DNA from: Pleurodeles waltl
Lineage: Eukaryota; Chordata; Amphibia; Caudata; Salamandridae
Direction: 5' to 3'
DNA: 64,000 nt
Assembly (NCBI RefSeq): GCF_031143425.1
Contig: NC_090443.1
Coordinates: 1,059,818,423 to 1,059,882,422, forward strand
How positions within the stretch are numbered: position 1 is the first letter of the stretch; every line of letters begins with the position of its first letter. A program made the position numbers and the translations under genes. The notes under the pieces are model-generated. The model did no database searches. It was not told where the DNA came from and saw only the letters and a list, made by a program, of their open reading frames with translations. Positions 30,154 to 41,524 of this stretch are shown piece after piece.

Positions 30154-31924
30154 GTGGATTCAACTTCTGAGGAAGAAGAATGTCCACCCTGTGCAGAACC
30201 TACACCAGAGGAGCTGGAAGCAGACACTGCTGAGCTTTTGGGTGAAGGTGGACCTGCCAGGGAGGAGCTGAGTGTGGCACATTATACCTGTCCCACACTA
30301 GAGGGTCTAAGGCAGCAAGCTGTCAAACAAGCAAATGGGGATGTCAGTGACTCTCACAGAGTTTACTGGGGGGACAACCTTTTGTATACTGAAGCAAGGG
30401 ATCCAAAACCTGGAGCTGCCAGGAGATTGGTTATTCCTCAGGAATACAGAAACTTCCTCCTAACTCTAGCCCACGACATTCCCTTAGCTGGACATTTGGG
30501 GCAAATGAAAACTTGGGACAGGCTTGTTCCCTTGTTTCATTGGCCTAGAATGTCAGAGGACACAAAGGAATTTTGTAAGTCCTGTGAAACCTGTCAAGCC
30601 AGTGGCAAGACAGGTGGCACCCCAAAGGCACCCCTTATTCCACTGCCTGTGGTTGGGGTTCCCTTTGAAAGGGTAGGGGTTGACATAGTTGCCCCCCTTG
30701 ACCCTCCTACTGCTTCAGGCAATAGGTTTATCTTGGTGGTAATGGACCATGCCACCAGATATCCTGAAGCTATTCCTCTAAGGACCACTACAGCTCCTGC
30801 AGTGGCAAAGGCCCTCCTGGGAATCTTTTCCAGGGTGGGCTTCCCAAAAGAGGTGGTATCAGACAGGGGAAGCAATTTCATGTCTGCTTACTTAAAGGCC
30901 ATGTGGAAGGAATGTGGTGTGACATACAAGTTCACCACACCCTATCATCCACAAACAAATGGACTGGTGGAGAGATTTAACAAAACTCTCAAAGGTATGA
31001 TAATGGGACTCCCTGAAAAACTCTGCAGGAGATGGGATATCCTGTTACCTTGCCTCCTTTTTGCTTATAGGGAGGTACCCCAAAAAGGAGTGGGCTTCAG
31101 CCCCTTTGAACTCCTATTTGGACACCCTGTAAGAGGTCCTCTAACACTTGTTAAGGAGGGTTGGGAACAACCTTTAAAAGTCCCAAAGCAAGACATAGTG
31201 GACTATGTACTTGGCCTAAGATCTAGGATGGCAGAGTACATGAAAAAGGCCAGTAAAAACCTTCAGGCCAGCCAAGCGCTCCAAAAGCAGTGGCATGACC
31301 AGAAGGCTGTTTTGGTTCAGTACCAACCAGGGCAGAAAGTGTGGGTCTTGAAGCCTGTGGCCCCAAGAGCACTCCAAGACAAATGGAGTGGACCCCACAT
31401 AATTGTTGAAAAGAAGGGAGAAGTCACCTACTTGGTTGACTTAGGCACTGCCAGGAGTCCCTTTAGGGTGCTCCATGTCAATCGCCTGAAACCCTACTAT
31501 GACAGGGCTGATCTCACCCTGCTCATGGCAACAGATGAAGGACAGGAAGAAGAGAGTGACCCTCTCCCTGATCTCTTCTCTTCCACAGAGCAAGATGCTC
31601 TAGTGGAAGGTGTAGTTTTGGCAGATTGTCTTACTGCTGAGCAGAAAGACCACTGCATAAATCTCCTGGGTCAGTTTCCTGAACTCTTCTCTACTGTGCC
31701 AGGCACCACTTCTTGGTGTGAGCACACTATAGATACTGGAGACAGCTTGCCTGTCAAAAGTAAGATCTATAGGCAGCCTGATCATGTCAGAGACTACATA
31801 AAGCAAGAAGTGCAGAAAATGCTTGAACTGGGAGTGGTTGAGCACTCTGAAAGTCCACGGGCCTCTCCTGTGGTACTTGTACCAAGACCTCATTCCCAAG
31901 ATGGTAAAAGGGAAATGAGATTTT
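30154..31924 (+). pseudogene. Integrase plus RT N-terminus (copy 2), interrupted by MITE A2
   Basis: Open frame of about 590 codons. Acidic linker; H2C2 zinc domain (AHDIPLAGH, FCKSCETC); DDE core with Asp177 (VGVDIVAPL, 30682-30684), Asp237 (VSDRGSNF, 30862-30864) and Glu273 (VERFN, 30970-30972), giving a D-35-E spacing; PFELLFGH block; QPGQKVWVL and KWSGPHIIV C-terminal segment. It then runs into RT (TAEQKDHCINLLGQF, SKIYRQPDHV, LGVVEHSES) without a stop, which proves the integrase-before-RT order. The MITE cuts it at 31924. Confidence 0.92.
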
Positions 31925-32522
31925 GGGGGTCATTCTGACCCTGGCGGTCACCGCCAACAGGCTGGCGGTGCTCTCAAGGGCATTCTGACCGCAGCGGTTT
32001 GGCTGCGGTCAGAAAGGGAAAACTGGCGGTCTCCCGCCGGTTTTCCGCTGCCCTCAGGAATCCTCCATGGCGGCGCAGCTTGCTGCGCCGCCATGGGGAT
32101 TCCGACACCCCATTCCGCCATCCTGCTCCTGCCGGTTCGCCCGCCAGGAACAGGATGGCGGTATGGGGTGTCGTGGGGCCCCTAGGGGCCCCTGCAGTGC
32201 CCATGCCAATGGCATGGGCACTGCAGGGGCCCCCGTAAGAGGGCCCCACAAAGAATTTCAGTGTCTGCTTAGCAGACACTGAAATTCGCGACGGGTGCAA
32301 CTGCACCCGTCGCACCTTCCCACTCCGCCGGCTCCATTCGGAGACGGCTTCCTCGTGGGAAGGGGTTTCCCGCTGGGCTGGCGGGCGGCCTTCTGGCGGT
32401 CTCCCGCCAGCCCAGCGGGAAAGCCAGAATGGCCTCCGCTGTCTTTCGACCGCGGAGCGGCCATATGGCGGTTCCCGCCAGGCGGGCGGCTCCCGTCGCC
32501 CGCCGGACTCAGAATGAGGCCC
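31925..32522. mobile_element. MITE family A, copy A2
   Basis: 598 bp. TIR GGGGGTCATTCTGACC on the left; diverged right end (complement of CAGAATGAGGCCC). Target duplication TTT at 31922-31924 and 32523-32525. The empty site is in copy 1 near 6515-6520. The interior is inverted relative to A1, with the same hairpin blocks (CAGTGTCTGC/GCAGACACTG; GCGACGGGTGCA palindrome). Confidence 0.87.
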
Positions 32523-33260
32523 TTTGTGTTGACTACAGAGGTCTCAACCAGGAAACCAAAACTGATGCTCACCCTATACCCAGGGCAGATGAGCTCATAG
32601 ATACACTGGCATCTGCCAAGTATCTAAGCACCTTTGATTTGACTGCAGGGTATTGGCAGATCAAGTTATCAGAGGATGCCAAGGCAAAAACTGCATTTTC
32701 AACCATTGGAGGCCATTACCAATTCACAGTAATGCCTTTTGGATTGAAAAATGCACCTGCCACTTTTCAGAGGTTGGTGAATACAGTCCTGCAAGGGCGG
32801 GAGGCTTTTAGTGCAGCATATCTAGATGATATAGCTGTCTTTAGCTCCAGCTGGGATGATCACCTGGTCCACCTATGGAAAGTTTTGGAGGCCCTGCAAA
32901 AGGCAGGCCTCACTATCAAGGCTTCAAAGTGCCAGATAGGGCAGTGGAAAGTGGTTTATCTGGGACACCTGGTAGGTGGAGAACAGATTGCACCACTTCA
33001 GGGGAAAATCCAAACTATTATAGATTGGGTTCCCCCTACAACTCAGACTCAGGTGAGAGCCTTCTTAGGCCTCACTGGGTACTACAGGAGGTTCATAAAG
33101 AACTATGGCTCCATAGCAGCCCCTCTTAATGACCTCACATCTACGAAAATGCCTAAGAAGGTATTATGGACAGCAAACTGTCAGGAAGCTTTTGAGGAGC
33201 TGAAGCAGGCCATGTGCTCTGCACCTGTCCTGAAAAGCCCCTGTTACTCCAAAAAATTCA
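32523..33260 (+). pseudogene. RT core (copy 2)
   Basis: Continues the RT after MITE A2: VDYRGLNQ, LASAKYLSTFDLTAGYWQI, FGLKNAPATFQ, catalytic YLDD at 32819-32830, LGHLVGGEQ, FLGLTGYYRRF. Open until MITE C1 at 33261. Confidence 0.9.
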
Positions 33261-34183
33261 GGGGCATATTTATACTCCGTTTGCGCCGGAATTGCGTCAT
33301 TTTTTTTGACGCAATTCCGACGCAAAACTAACTCCAGATTTATACTTTGGCGTTAGACGCGTCTAGCGCCAAAGTCCATGGAGTTAGCGTAATTTTTTAG
33401 CGTGGACACCTACTTTGCGTTAATTATATGCAAGGTAGGCGTTCCCGTCTAAAAAATCGACTCCGAGGCATGTGCGTCGGATTTATACTCCCGGGCAAAA
33501 TTCACGCCCGGGAGTGGGCGGGTCAAAAAAAATGACGTACGGCCGCTTTTGCGCCGTTTTTTAGTGCCTGCAAAAGGCAGGCGTTAAGGGACCTGTGGGC
33601 TCTGAAGGAGCCCAGAGGTGCCCTCCCATGCTCCCAGGGACCCCCCCTGTCACCCTTGCCCACCCCAGGAGGACACCCAAGGCTGGAGGGACCCATCCCA
33701 GGGACATTAAGGTAAGTTCAGGTAAGTTTAAAAAAAAAACAAAATTGTGGCATAGGGGGGCCTGATTTGTGCCCTCCTACATGCCACTATGCCCAATGAC
33801 CATGCCCAGGGGACAGAAGTCCCCTGGGCATGGCCATTGGGCAAGGGGGCATGACTCCTGTCTTTGCTAAGACAGGAGTCATTTCTATGGGGGTTGGGAG
33901 TGAAAAAAAAATGGCGCTAATCGGGTTGAGGCGAAAAAATTGCCTCAACCTGACTTGCCCCATTTCTTGACGCCCAAGCCCCATATCCCCCTACGCCGGC
34001 GCTGCCTGGTGTACGTTGTTTTTTTTAACGCACACCAGACGGCACCGCCGGCTAACGCCGGCTAACGTCATTCAATAAATACGGCGCCCGCATGGTGCTT
34101 CAGAATGGCGTTAGCCGGCGCTATTTTTTTTGACGCAAAACTGCGTTAGCGCAGTTTTGCGTCAAAAAGTATAAATATGGGCC
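33261..34183. mobile_element. MITE family C, copy C1
   Basis: 923 bp with ends GGGGCATATTTATACTCCG and the complement of GGCCCATATTTATACTTTT; duplication TCA at 33258-33260 and 34184-34186. The empty site is copy 1 near 7257. It includes an internal inverted block around GTCCCCTGGGCATGG (33800-33840) and TIR-proximal GCGTTAGC/GCTAACGC repeats. Non-coding. Confidence 0.87.
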
Positions 34184-34584
34184 TCATTGTCCAAACTGAT
34201 GCATCTGAATTAGGGGTAGGGGCAGTCTTATCACAACTTAATTCTGAGGGCCAGGATCAACCTGTTGCTTTTATCAGCAGGAGGTTGACCCCTAGAGAAA
34301 AGCGTTGGTCTGCCATAGAGAGGGAGGTCTTTGCTGTGGTCTGGGCACTGAAGAAGTTGAGGCCATACCTGTTTGGCACTCACTTCATTGTTCAGACAGA
34401 CCACAAACCTCTACTTTGGCTAAAACAAATGAAAGGTGAAAATCCTAAATTGTTGAGGTGGTCCATATCCCTACAGGGAATGGACTATACAGTGGAACAT
34501 AGACCTGGGAGTACCCACTCCAATGCAGATGGACTCTCCAGATATTTCCACTTAGACAATGAAGACTCATCAGGTCATGGCTAG
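34184..34584 (+). pseudogene. RNase H (copy 2)
   Basis: QTDASELGVGAVLS, IEREVFAVVWALKKL, QTDHKPLLWL and HSNADGLSR motifs; ends TAG at 34582-34584. It is separated from RT by MITE C1. A G-rich tract (9 G plus TT) follows before the LTR. Confidence 0.88.
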
Positions 34585-34614
34585 TCTTATTGTCCTTCGT
34601 TTGGGGGGGGGTTG

Positions 34615-37592
34615 TGTAGGAAAGTACCATCTTGCCTGGCATGTTACCCCCATATTTCACTGTATATATGTTGTTTTAGTTGTATGTGTCACTGGGACCC
34701 TGCCAGCCAGGGCCCCAGTGCTCATAAGTGTGCCCTGTATGTGTTACCTGTGTTATGACTAACTGTCTCACTGAGGCTCTGCTATTCAGAACCTCAGTGG
34801 TTATGTTCTCTCATTTCTTTCAAAATTGTCACTAACAGGCTAGTGACCAATTTCACCAATTTACATTGGCATACTGGAACACCCTTATAATTCCCTAGTA
34901 TATGGTACTGAGGTACCCAGGGTATTGGGGTTCCAGGAGATCCCTATGGGCTGCAGCATTTCTTGTGCCACCCATAGGGAGATCTGACAATTCTTACACA
35001 GGCCTGCCAGTGCAGCCTGGGTGAAATAACGTCCACATTATTTCACAGCCATTTACCACTGCACTTAAGTAACTTATAAGGCACCTATATGTCTAACCTT
35101 TACCTGGTAAAGGTTGGGTGCTAAGTTACTTAGTGTGTGGGCACCCTGGCACTAGCCAAGGTGCTCCCACATTGTTCAGGGCAAATTCCCCGGACTTTGT
35201 GAGTGCGGGGACACCATTACACGCGTGCACTATACATATGTCACGACATATGTATAGCGTCACAATGGTAACTCCGAACATGGCCATGTAACATGCCTAG
35301 GATCATGGAATTGTCACCCCAATGCCATTCTGGCATTGGGGAGACAATTCCATGATCCCCCGCGTCTCTAGCTCAGACCCGGGTACTGCCAAACTACCTT
35401 TCCCGGGGTTTCACTGCAGCTGCTGCTGCTGCCAACCCCTCAGACAGGTTTCTGCCCTCCTGGGGTCCAGCCAGGCAGAACAAAGGACTTCCTCAGAAAG
35501 AGGGTGTTACACCCTCTCCCTTTGGAAAAAGGTGTCAGGGCTGGGGAGGAGTAGCCTCCCCCAGCCTCTGGAAATGCTTTGATGGGCACAGATGGTGCCC
35601 ATCTCTGCATAAGCCAGTCTGCACGGGTTCAGGGATCCCTCAGCCCTGCTCTGGCGCGAAACTGGACAAAGGAAAGGGGAGTGACCACTCCCCTGACCTG
35701 CACCTCCCCTGGGAGGTGCCCAGAGCTCCTCCAGTGTGCTCCATACCTCTGCCATCTTGGAAACACAGGTGCTGCTGGCACACTGGACTGCTCTGAGTGG
35801 CCAGTGCCAGCAGGTGACGTCAGAGACTCCTTCTGATAGGCTCCTTCAGGTGTTGCTAGCCTATCCTCTCTCCTAGGTAGCCAAACCTCCTTTTCTGCTA
35901 TTTAGGTTCTCTGCTTTAGGGAATTCCTTAGATAACGAATGCAAGAGCTCATCAGAGTTCCTCTGCATCTCTCTCTTAACCTTCTGCCAAGGAATCGACT
36001 GCTGACCGCGCTGGAAGCCTGCAAAACTGCAACAAAGTAGCAAAGACGACTACTGCGACCTTGTAACGCAGATCCTGTCGCCTTCTCGACTGTTTTCCTG
36101 GTGGTGCATGCTGTGGGGGTAGTCTGCCTCCTCTCTGCACTAGAAGCTCCGAAGAAATCTCCCGTGTGTCCACGGAATCTTCCCCCTGCAACCGCAGGCA
36201 CCAAAGAACTGCATCACTGGTCCTCTGGGTCTCCTCTCAGCACAACGAGCGAGGTCCCTTGAACTCACCAACTCAGTCCAAGTGACTCCCACAGTCCAGT
36301 GACTCTTCAGTCCAAGTTTGGTGGAGGTAAGTCCTTGCTTCACCACGCTAGACTGCATTGCTGGGAACCGCGTGTTTTGCAGCTACTCCGGCTCCTGTGC
36401 ACTCTTCCAGGATTTCCTTTGTGCACAGCCAAGCCTGGATCCCCGGCACTCTAACCTGCAGTGCACGACCTCCTGAGTTGTCCTCCGGCGTCGTGGGACT
36501 CTCATTTGTGACTTCGGGTGAGCTCCGATTCATTCCACTTCGTAGTGCCTGTTCCGGCACTTCTGCGGGTGCTGCTTGCTTCTGAGTGGGCTCTTTGTCT
36601 TTCTGGACGCCCCCTCTGTCTCCTCACGTAATTGGCGACATCCTGGTCCCTCCTGGGCCACAGCAGCATCCAAAAACCCTAACCGCAACCTTTGCAGCTA
36701 GCAAGGCTTGTTGGTGGTCTTTCTGCCCGAAAATACCTCTGCACGACTCTTCACGACGTAGGACATCCATCCTCCAAAGGGGAAGTTTCTAGCCCTTGTC
36801 GTTCATGCAGAATCCACAGCTTCTACCATCCGGTGGCAGCTTCTTTGCACCCACAGCTGGCATTTCCTGGGCATCTGCCCACTCCCGACTTGATCGTGAC
36901 TTTTGGACTTGGTCCCCTTGTTCCACAGGTACTCTCATCTGGAAATCCATCATTGTTGCATTGCTGGTGTTGGTCTTTCCTGCAGAATTGCCCTATCACG
37001 ACTTCTGTGCTCTTTGGGGAACTTAGGTGCACTTTGCACCCACTTTTCAGGGTCTTGGGGTGGGCTATTTTTCTAACCCTCACTGTTTTCTTACAGTCCC
37101 AGTGACCCTCTACAAGGTCTCATAGGTTTGGGGTCCATTCGTGGTTTGCATTCCACTTCTAGAGTATATGGTTTGTGTTGCCCCTATCCCTATGTGCCCC
37201 CATTGCATTCTATTGTGACTATACATTGTTTGCACTGTTTTCTATTGCTCTTACTGCATATTTTGGTATTGTGTACATATATCTTGTATATATTTGCTAT
37301 CCTCTTACTGAGGGTACTCACTGAGATACTTTGGCATATTGTCATAAAAATAAAGTATCTTTATTTTTAGTATATCTGTGTATTGTGTTTTCTTATGATA
37401 TTGTGCATATGACACTAGTGGTACTGTAGGAGCTTCACTCGTCTCATAGTTCAGCCTAAGCTGCTCTGCTAAGCTACCTTTTCTATCAGCCTAAGCTGCT
37501 AGACACCCCTCTACACTAATAGGGATACCTGGGCCTGGTGCAAGGTGTAAGTACCCCTTGGTACTCACTACAAGCCAGTCCAGCCTCCTACA
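34615..37592 (+). repeat. 3' LTR of gypsy copy 2
   Basis: Begins TGTAGGAAAG, ends TCCTACA; 2978 bp, apparently the least disturbed LTR here. Poly(A) signal 37349-37354; donor-like site 36327-36332; hairpin 35301-35357. Confidence 0.92.
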
Positions 37593-39350
37593 ATTCTACA
37601 CTGGAAAGATGAGGATGATACACAGGTCTCTTCTCTAAAAGAAGTCCTCCCTGACTAAAAAATGATGGAAGCCTGCACTATCCTGACAAAGACCAAAGGA
37701 GCAATGCTCGGTCTAATTACATCCAGAAAAGGAATACTGAACATGGACTGTATCATACCTGAGGACTGGTCAGACCATCACTCAATCTGATTCCACAGAA
37801 GAGTCCACAACCAGAGAGAAAAAGGACAAGGGATGAAACCCAAGCATTGTGCAAGAATACCAGAAATAAGCATAAAGAGGTTGGAGTATCCGTATGCCAG
37901 ATGAACCTTTGCACCCACATATGAATGGTGGCGGGTACTCGAACTAAAGGATCATTACAACCAAACAATGACACATATAGTTGAGAAAGAAGCCCCACTT
38001 AGCCTCAAAAGACAGAGAAGCACATTTTTCCAGGACTTGTACAAGCAAAATCTAAATGGTGAGAGGAGTCTCAGATTTGCTGAGAGACAATGGAGACACA
38101 AATCCTTGACATACCTTCTAATAAAGTTACAGGAATAAAGAAAACTCTACAAAGTGTACATTTGAAGTGCCAAAGCATTATTCTTCAGATCATAACTAGA
38201 TAACTCAAGAAACTGACCGTGTAAACTGTTTGAAATTCTCAAACAATAGATGGGGAAAAACAAAACAACCATTATCAGGAAGAACTCAAAGGAAACCTGT
38301 GAAGCTTTCTCAACATTTTTCAAAGAGAAAATTTTAAAAATCAAAAACTCAATCACTAGTGACAGAGAAAGGTTACAAGTCTCAAATGTCAATGACCAAT
38401 GGTAATCTGCACTGTCCAAGAAGGTCCATACTAACATCCATCCAACCAAGACCACAAATCAGGCATCTTGGAGCCAGTGAAAACCCTCAATTAAGATGAG
38501 GACCACAATATCACAGTTTCTATTAAACCAATATCACAATTTAACAACCCAATCTCCTACACAATTCCAAAGGAATTCTGTTAACTCCCCTCCACCCCCA
38601 ATCCTTTGGACGATTGATGGATAGCTAACCCAAGGCACACTCCCAGACTGACTGATGACTGGGCAAGTAATACCCATCCTGATAAAAGCAGGAGAGGCCC
38701 AGCTGACCTGAACAATTTTCATCCGGTGTCAACAATTACCATTCCCCAAAATTGTTGGACAATGGTCTACCGTCTCCCCCACACTCTTCAAATTCTTCAT
38801 GGAACCACTAATGGAAATCCTCAAAGAAGCAAACCTTGCGTACCACATGTATGTTGATAATATACAGCTATACTTAAAGGTATCCACACTAGAAGATGCC
38901 GTTCGACTCAAGAACAGTCTAGAATAACTCAAACATAGCTTCCCTCAAATCACCTCAGGCTGACCTCCCTTTAAACAAAATTCCTACTCATCTTCCCACG
39001 TAGCAGCTCCCTACCCTTCAAGAATGGATCAACCATTTAAATTCCTTCAATTGCAAACCTGTGATCAGAATCTACTAAATCCCTTGGGATTTAAGCCTAT
39101 GATGCAGCAGCCATGTACAGTGTATCTTTCCAGCTCAACTTGCTGAGGAAGATAAAACAGTTCATGTCACTACCTGCCTTCAAGGTAGCAGTGCGATTCC
39201 TAGTTGTCTCCAAGCTTGAATATGACTGTGCGACTGTGACGGGAGAGCCAAAGTCAAGAATGGCACAACTCAAGGCAACCCTCAATACATCTGTGAGACT
39301 GATAACTGGCACAAGACGCCTTGACCACATCACCCCTCTCTGAAGCCTGT
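37593..39350 (+). pseudogene. L2-like LINE right of the gypsy insertion
   Basis: Begins ILHWKDEDDTQVSSL, the GDLNxH region of an L2-type endonuclease, and reaches PEDWSDHHSI (SDH active-site motif) near 37775. Degenerate RT follows, with a VDNIQLYLKV catalytic-box remnant near 38860. Then comes MYSVSFQLNLLRKIKQFMSL and LIVSKLEYD-like C-terminal sequence at 39113-39343. Many stops. It continues the fragment at 27480-27921. Confidence 0.65.
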
Positions 39351-39639
39351 GAACATAGGTACCTAGCTGAAAGTTTACAATGTTAGGGGGCAGCCTTTCC
39401 ATGAGGAATACGAACTCCCTCCGGCAGATACTCCCGGATTTAGAAAAAAGCAGAGCTACACATGCTGTACCTCAAGATCTGCCACCCCACAAGCTTCAGC
39501 TTGATCTCTCAATGAGTTTAGGCCCATTTTTGGGCCCCAATAAGAACAAGCATTAAGAGCCTGCAAATCTGGATCACCTGACGCATATTCTTGCATATTC
39601 TTGCAGCTAACTGTAAAGCAATTAACCCCACCCTCAATC

Positions 39640-40247
39640 TTCTCCTAAATATATCCATAAGCTTGTTCATAGTGACAGCTGTTGGAAACAGTCAAGTCTA
39701 ATTCCTTTGCTAAAGAAACTATCAGTGGATAAATTGGGATTGGCTAATTTCTGACCAATCTCCCTGTTACAGGCTTTTTCTAAGATTCTGGAGAAATGGT
39801 TTAACCAGCAACTATCCGACTAGCTCAAACCACACCAGTTATTACACCCTTACCAATCTGGTTTTAGACCAGGTTTCAGTACAGAACCTGCTCTTTTCGA
39901 GGTCTCAAACACCATTAATTTGGTACTGGTCCAGGGGAAGCAAGTGGCATTACTGCTTCTGGATCTTTTGACAGCTTTTGATACAGTGTCCTACTCCACT
40001 CTTCTGTAATGACTGGGAAATATTGGTGTTAGTGGACCCACTTTGGACTGGCTTCATTCTTTCCTATTTGATCGTAGCCAAGAGGTTTGGATGGCACCGT
40101 ACTCTGCAGAACCTAAGCCCATGGAGTTTCGTGTTTCCCAAGGTTCCACCTTGAGTCCAGCACTGTTTAACATGTATATGACACCACTTGCTTTGCTAAT
40201 TGAAGCCTTTGGCGTGCAAGCAATGTGTTACGCTTATAATATATAGT
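39640..40247 (+). pseudogene. CR1/L2-type reverse transcriptase fragment
   Basis: LLKKLSVDKLGLANF, SLLQAFSKILEKW, QSGFRPGFSTEPAL, LLLDLLTAFDTVS, VSQGSTLSPALFNMY and CYAYN (a degraded YADD). Motif order is right for the palm of a non-LTR RT. Two stops. It joins directly to a MITE B fragment. Confidence 0.72.
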
Positions 40248-40368
40248 CAGTGATGCAGTTCCTTCCAGTTAAGAATATGGTCCTCATTATGTGCTGGGTG
40301 GTAAATGCCACCTACCGCCACAGCGACGGCCTCCAAAAGACCGTCGCCGTGGCTACCTACTATCTGCC
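40245..40368 (-). repeat. Right arm of the inverted repeat, including a MITE B end (40279-40368)
   Basis: Reverse complement of 26927-27050, about 96% identical. 40279 (GGTCCTCATTATG) is the MITE end preceded by TAT; 40245-40278 is the shared flank. The rest of the MITE is missing after 40368. 40369-40607 is unassigned. Confidence 0.8.
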
Positions 40369-40607
40369 TGAGTTATATATGAGCAGTAAGCATAATCTGT
40401 TACAATGTAGAGGGAGTATGCTTACCAAGGATATAATGATCTGCCCGGCAAATTTATATGCGGACAGACCACACATTTGACAGCCAAGGAGACTACACTG
40501 TCTCTGCTGTGGCCAAACTTCTCCGATGGCCTGACAGAGTAAGGCTTATCAAAGAATTGCCTATATGTCCCCTGCCCAACATAGATAGGGGGACATATAA
40601 ACACTTA

Positions 40608-41524
40608 GGCCCATATTTATACTTTTTGACGCAAAACTGTGCTAACGCAGTTTTGCGCCAAAAAAGTTAGCGCCGGCTAACGCCATTCTGAAGCGCCATG
40701 CGGGCGCCGTATTTATTGAATGGCGTTAGCCGGCGTTAGCCGACCGGCGCTGCCTGGTGTGCGTGAAAAAAAAACACGTACACCAGGCAGCGCCGGCGTA
40801 GGAAAAAATGGCGTTTGGGCGTCCAAAAATGGGGCAAGTCAGGCTGAGGCAAAAAAATCGTCTTAACCCGATTTGCGCCATTTTTTTGTGGCGCCCAGAC
40901 GCCATTAACATGACTCCTGTCTTAGCAAAGACAGGAGTCATGCCCCCTTGCCCAATGGCCATCCCCAGGGGACTTATGTCCCCTGGGCATGGTCATTGGG
41001 CATAGTGGCATGTAGGGGGGCACATATCAGGCCCCCCTATGCCAATAAATTTTTTTAGAAAAAATACTTACCACAACTTACCTATTCTTCCTTGGGATGG
41101 GTCCCTCCATCCTTGGGTGTCCTCCTGGGGTGGGCAAGGGTGGCAGGGGGTGTCCCTGGGGGCTTGGGAGGGCATCTCTGGGCTCATTCTGAGCCCACAG
41201 GTCCCTTAACGCCTGCCCTGACCCAGGCGCTAAAATCCGGCGCAAATGCAGGTTTTTTAGTCCCGCCCACTCCCGGGCGTCATTTTTGCCCGGGAGTATA
41301 AATCCGACGCAATAGCATCGGAGTCATTTTTTAAGACGGGAACGCCTACCTTGCATATCATTAACGGAAGGAAGGTGTTCACGCAAAAAAAATGACGCTA
41401 ATTCCGTGAACTTTGGCGCTAGACGTGTCTAACGGCAAAGTATAAATATGGAGTTAGTTTTGCGTCGAATTTGCGTCGAAAAAAACGACGCAAATTCGGC
41501 GCAAACAGAGTATAAATATGCCCC
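40608..41524. mobile_element. MITE family C, copy C2
   Basis: 917 bp with the ends of C1 in opposite orientation (GGCCCATATTTATAC left; GTATAAATATGCCCC right). Duplication TTA at 40605-40607 and 41525-41527. Non-coding. Confidence 0.87.

Larger units (their letters stand above)
27922..37592 (+). mobile_element. Ty3/gypsy element, GMR1-like, copy 2 (lacks 5' LTR)
   Basis: Starts within the leader (27922 aligns with about 2595 of copy 1) with no 5' LTR. Order gag, protease, integrase, RT, RNase H, 3' LTR. RT and RNase H are interrupted by MITE A2 (31925-32522) and MITE C1 (33261-34183). It splits an L2-like LINE. Fewer point lesions than copy 1 in gag and integrase. Confidence 0.9.
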
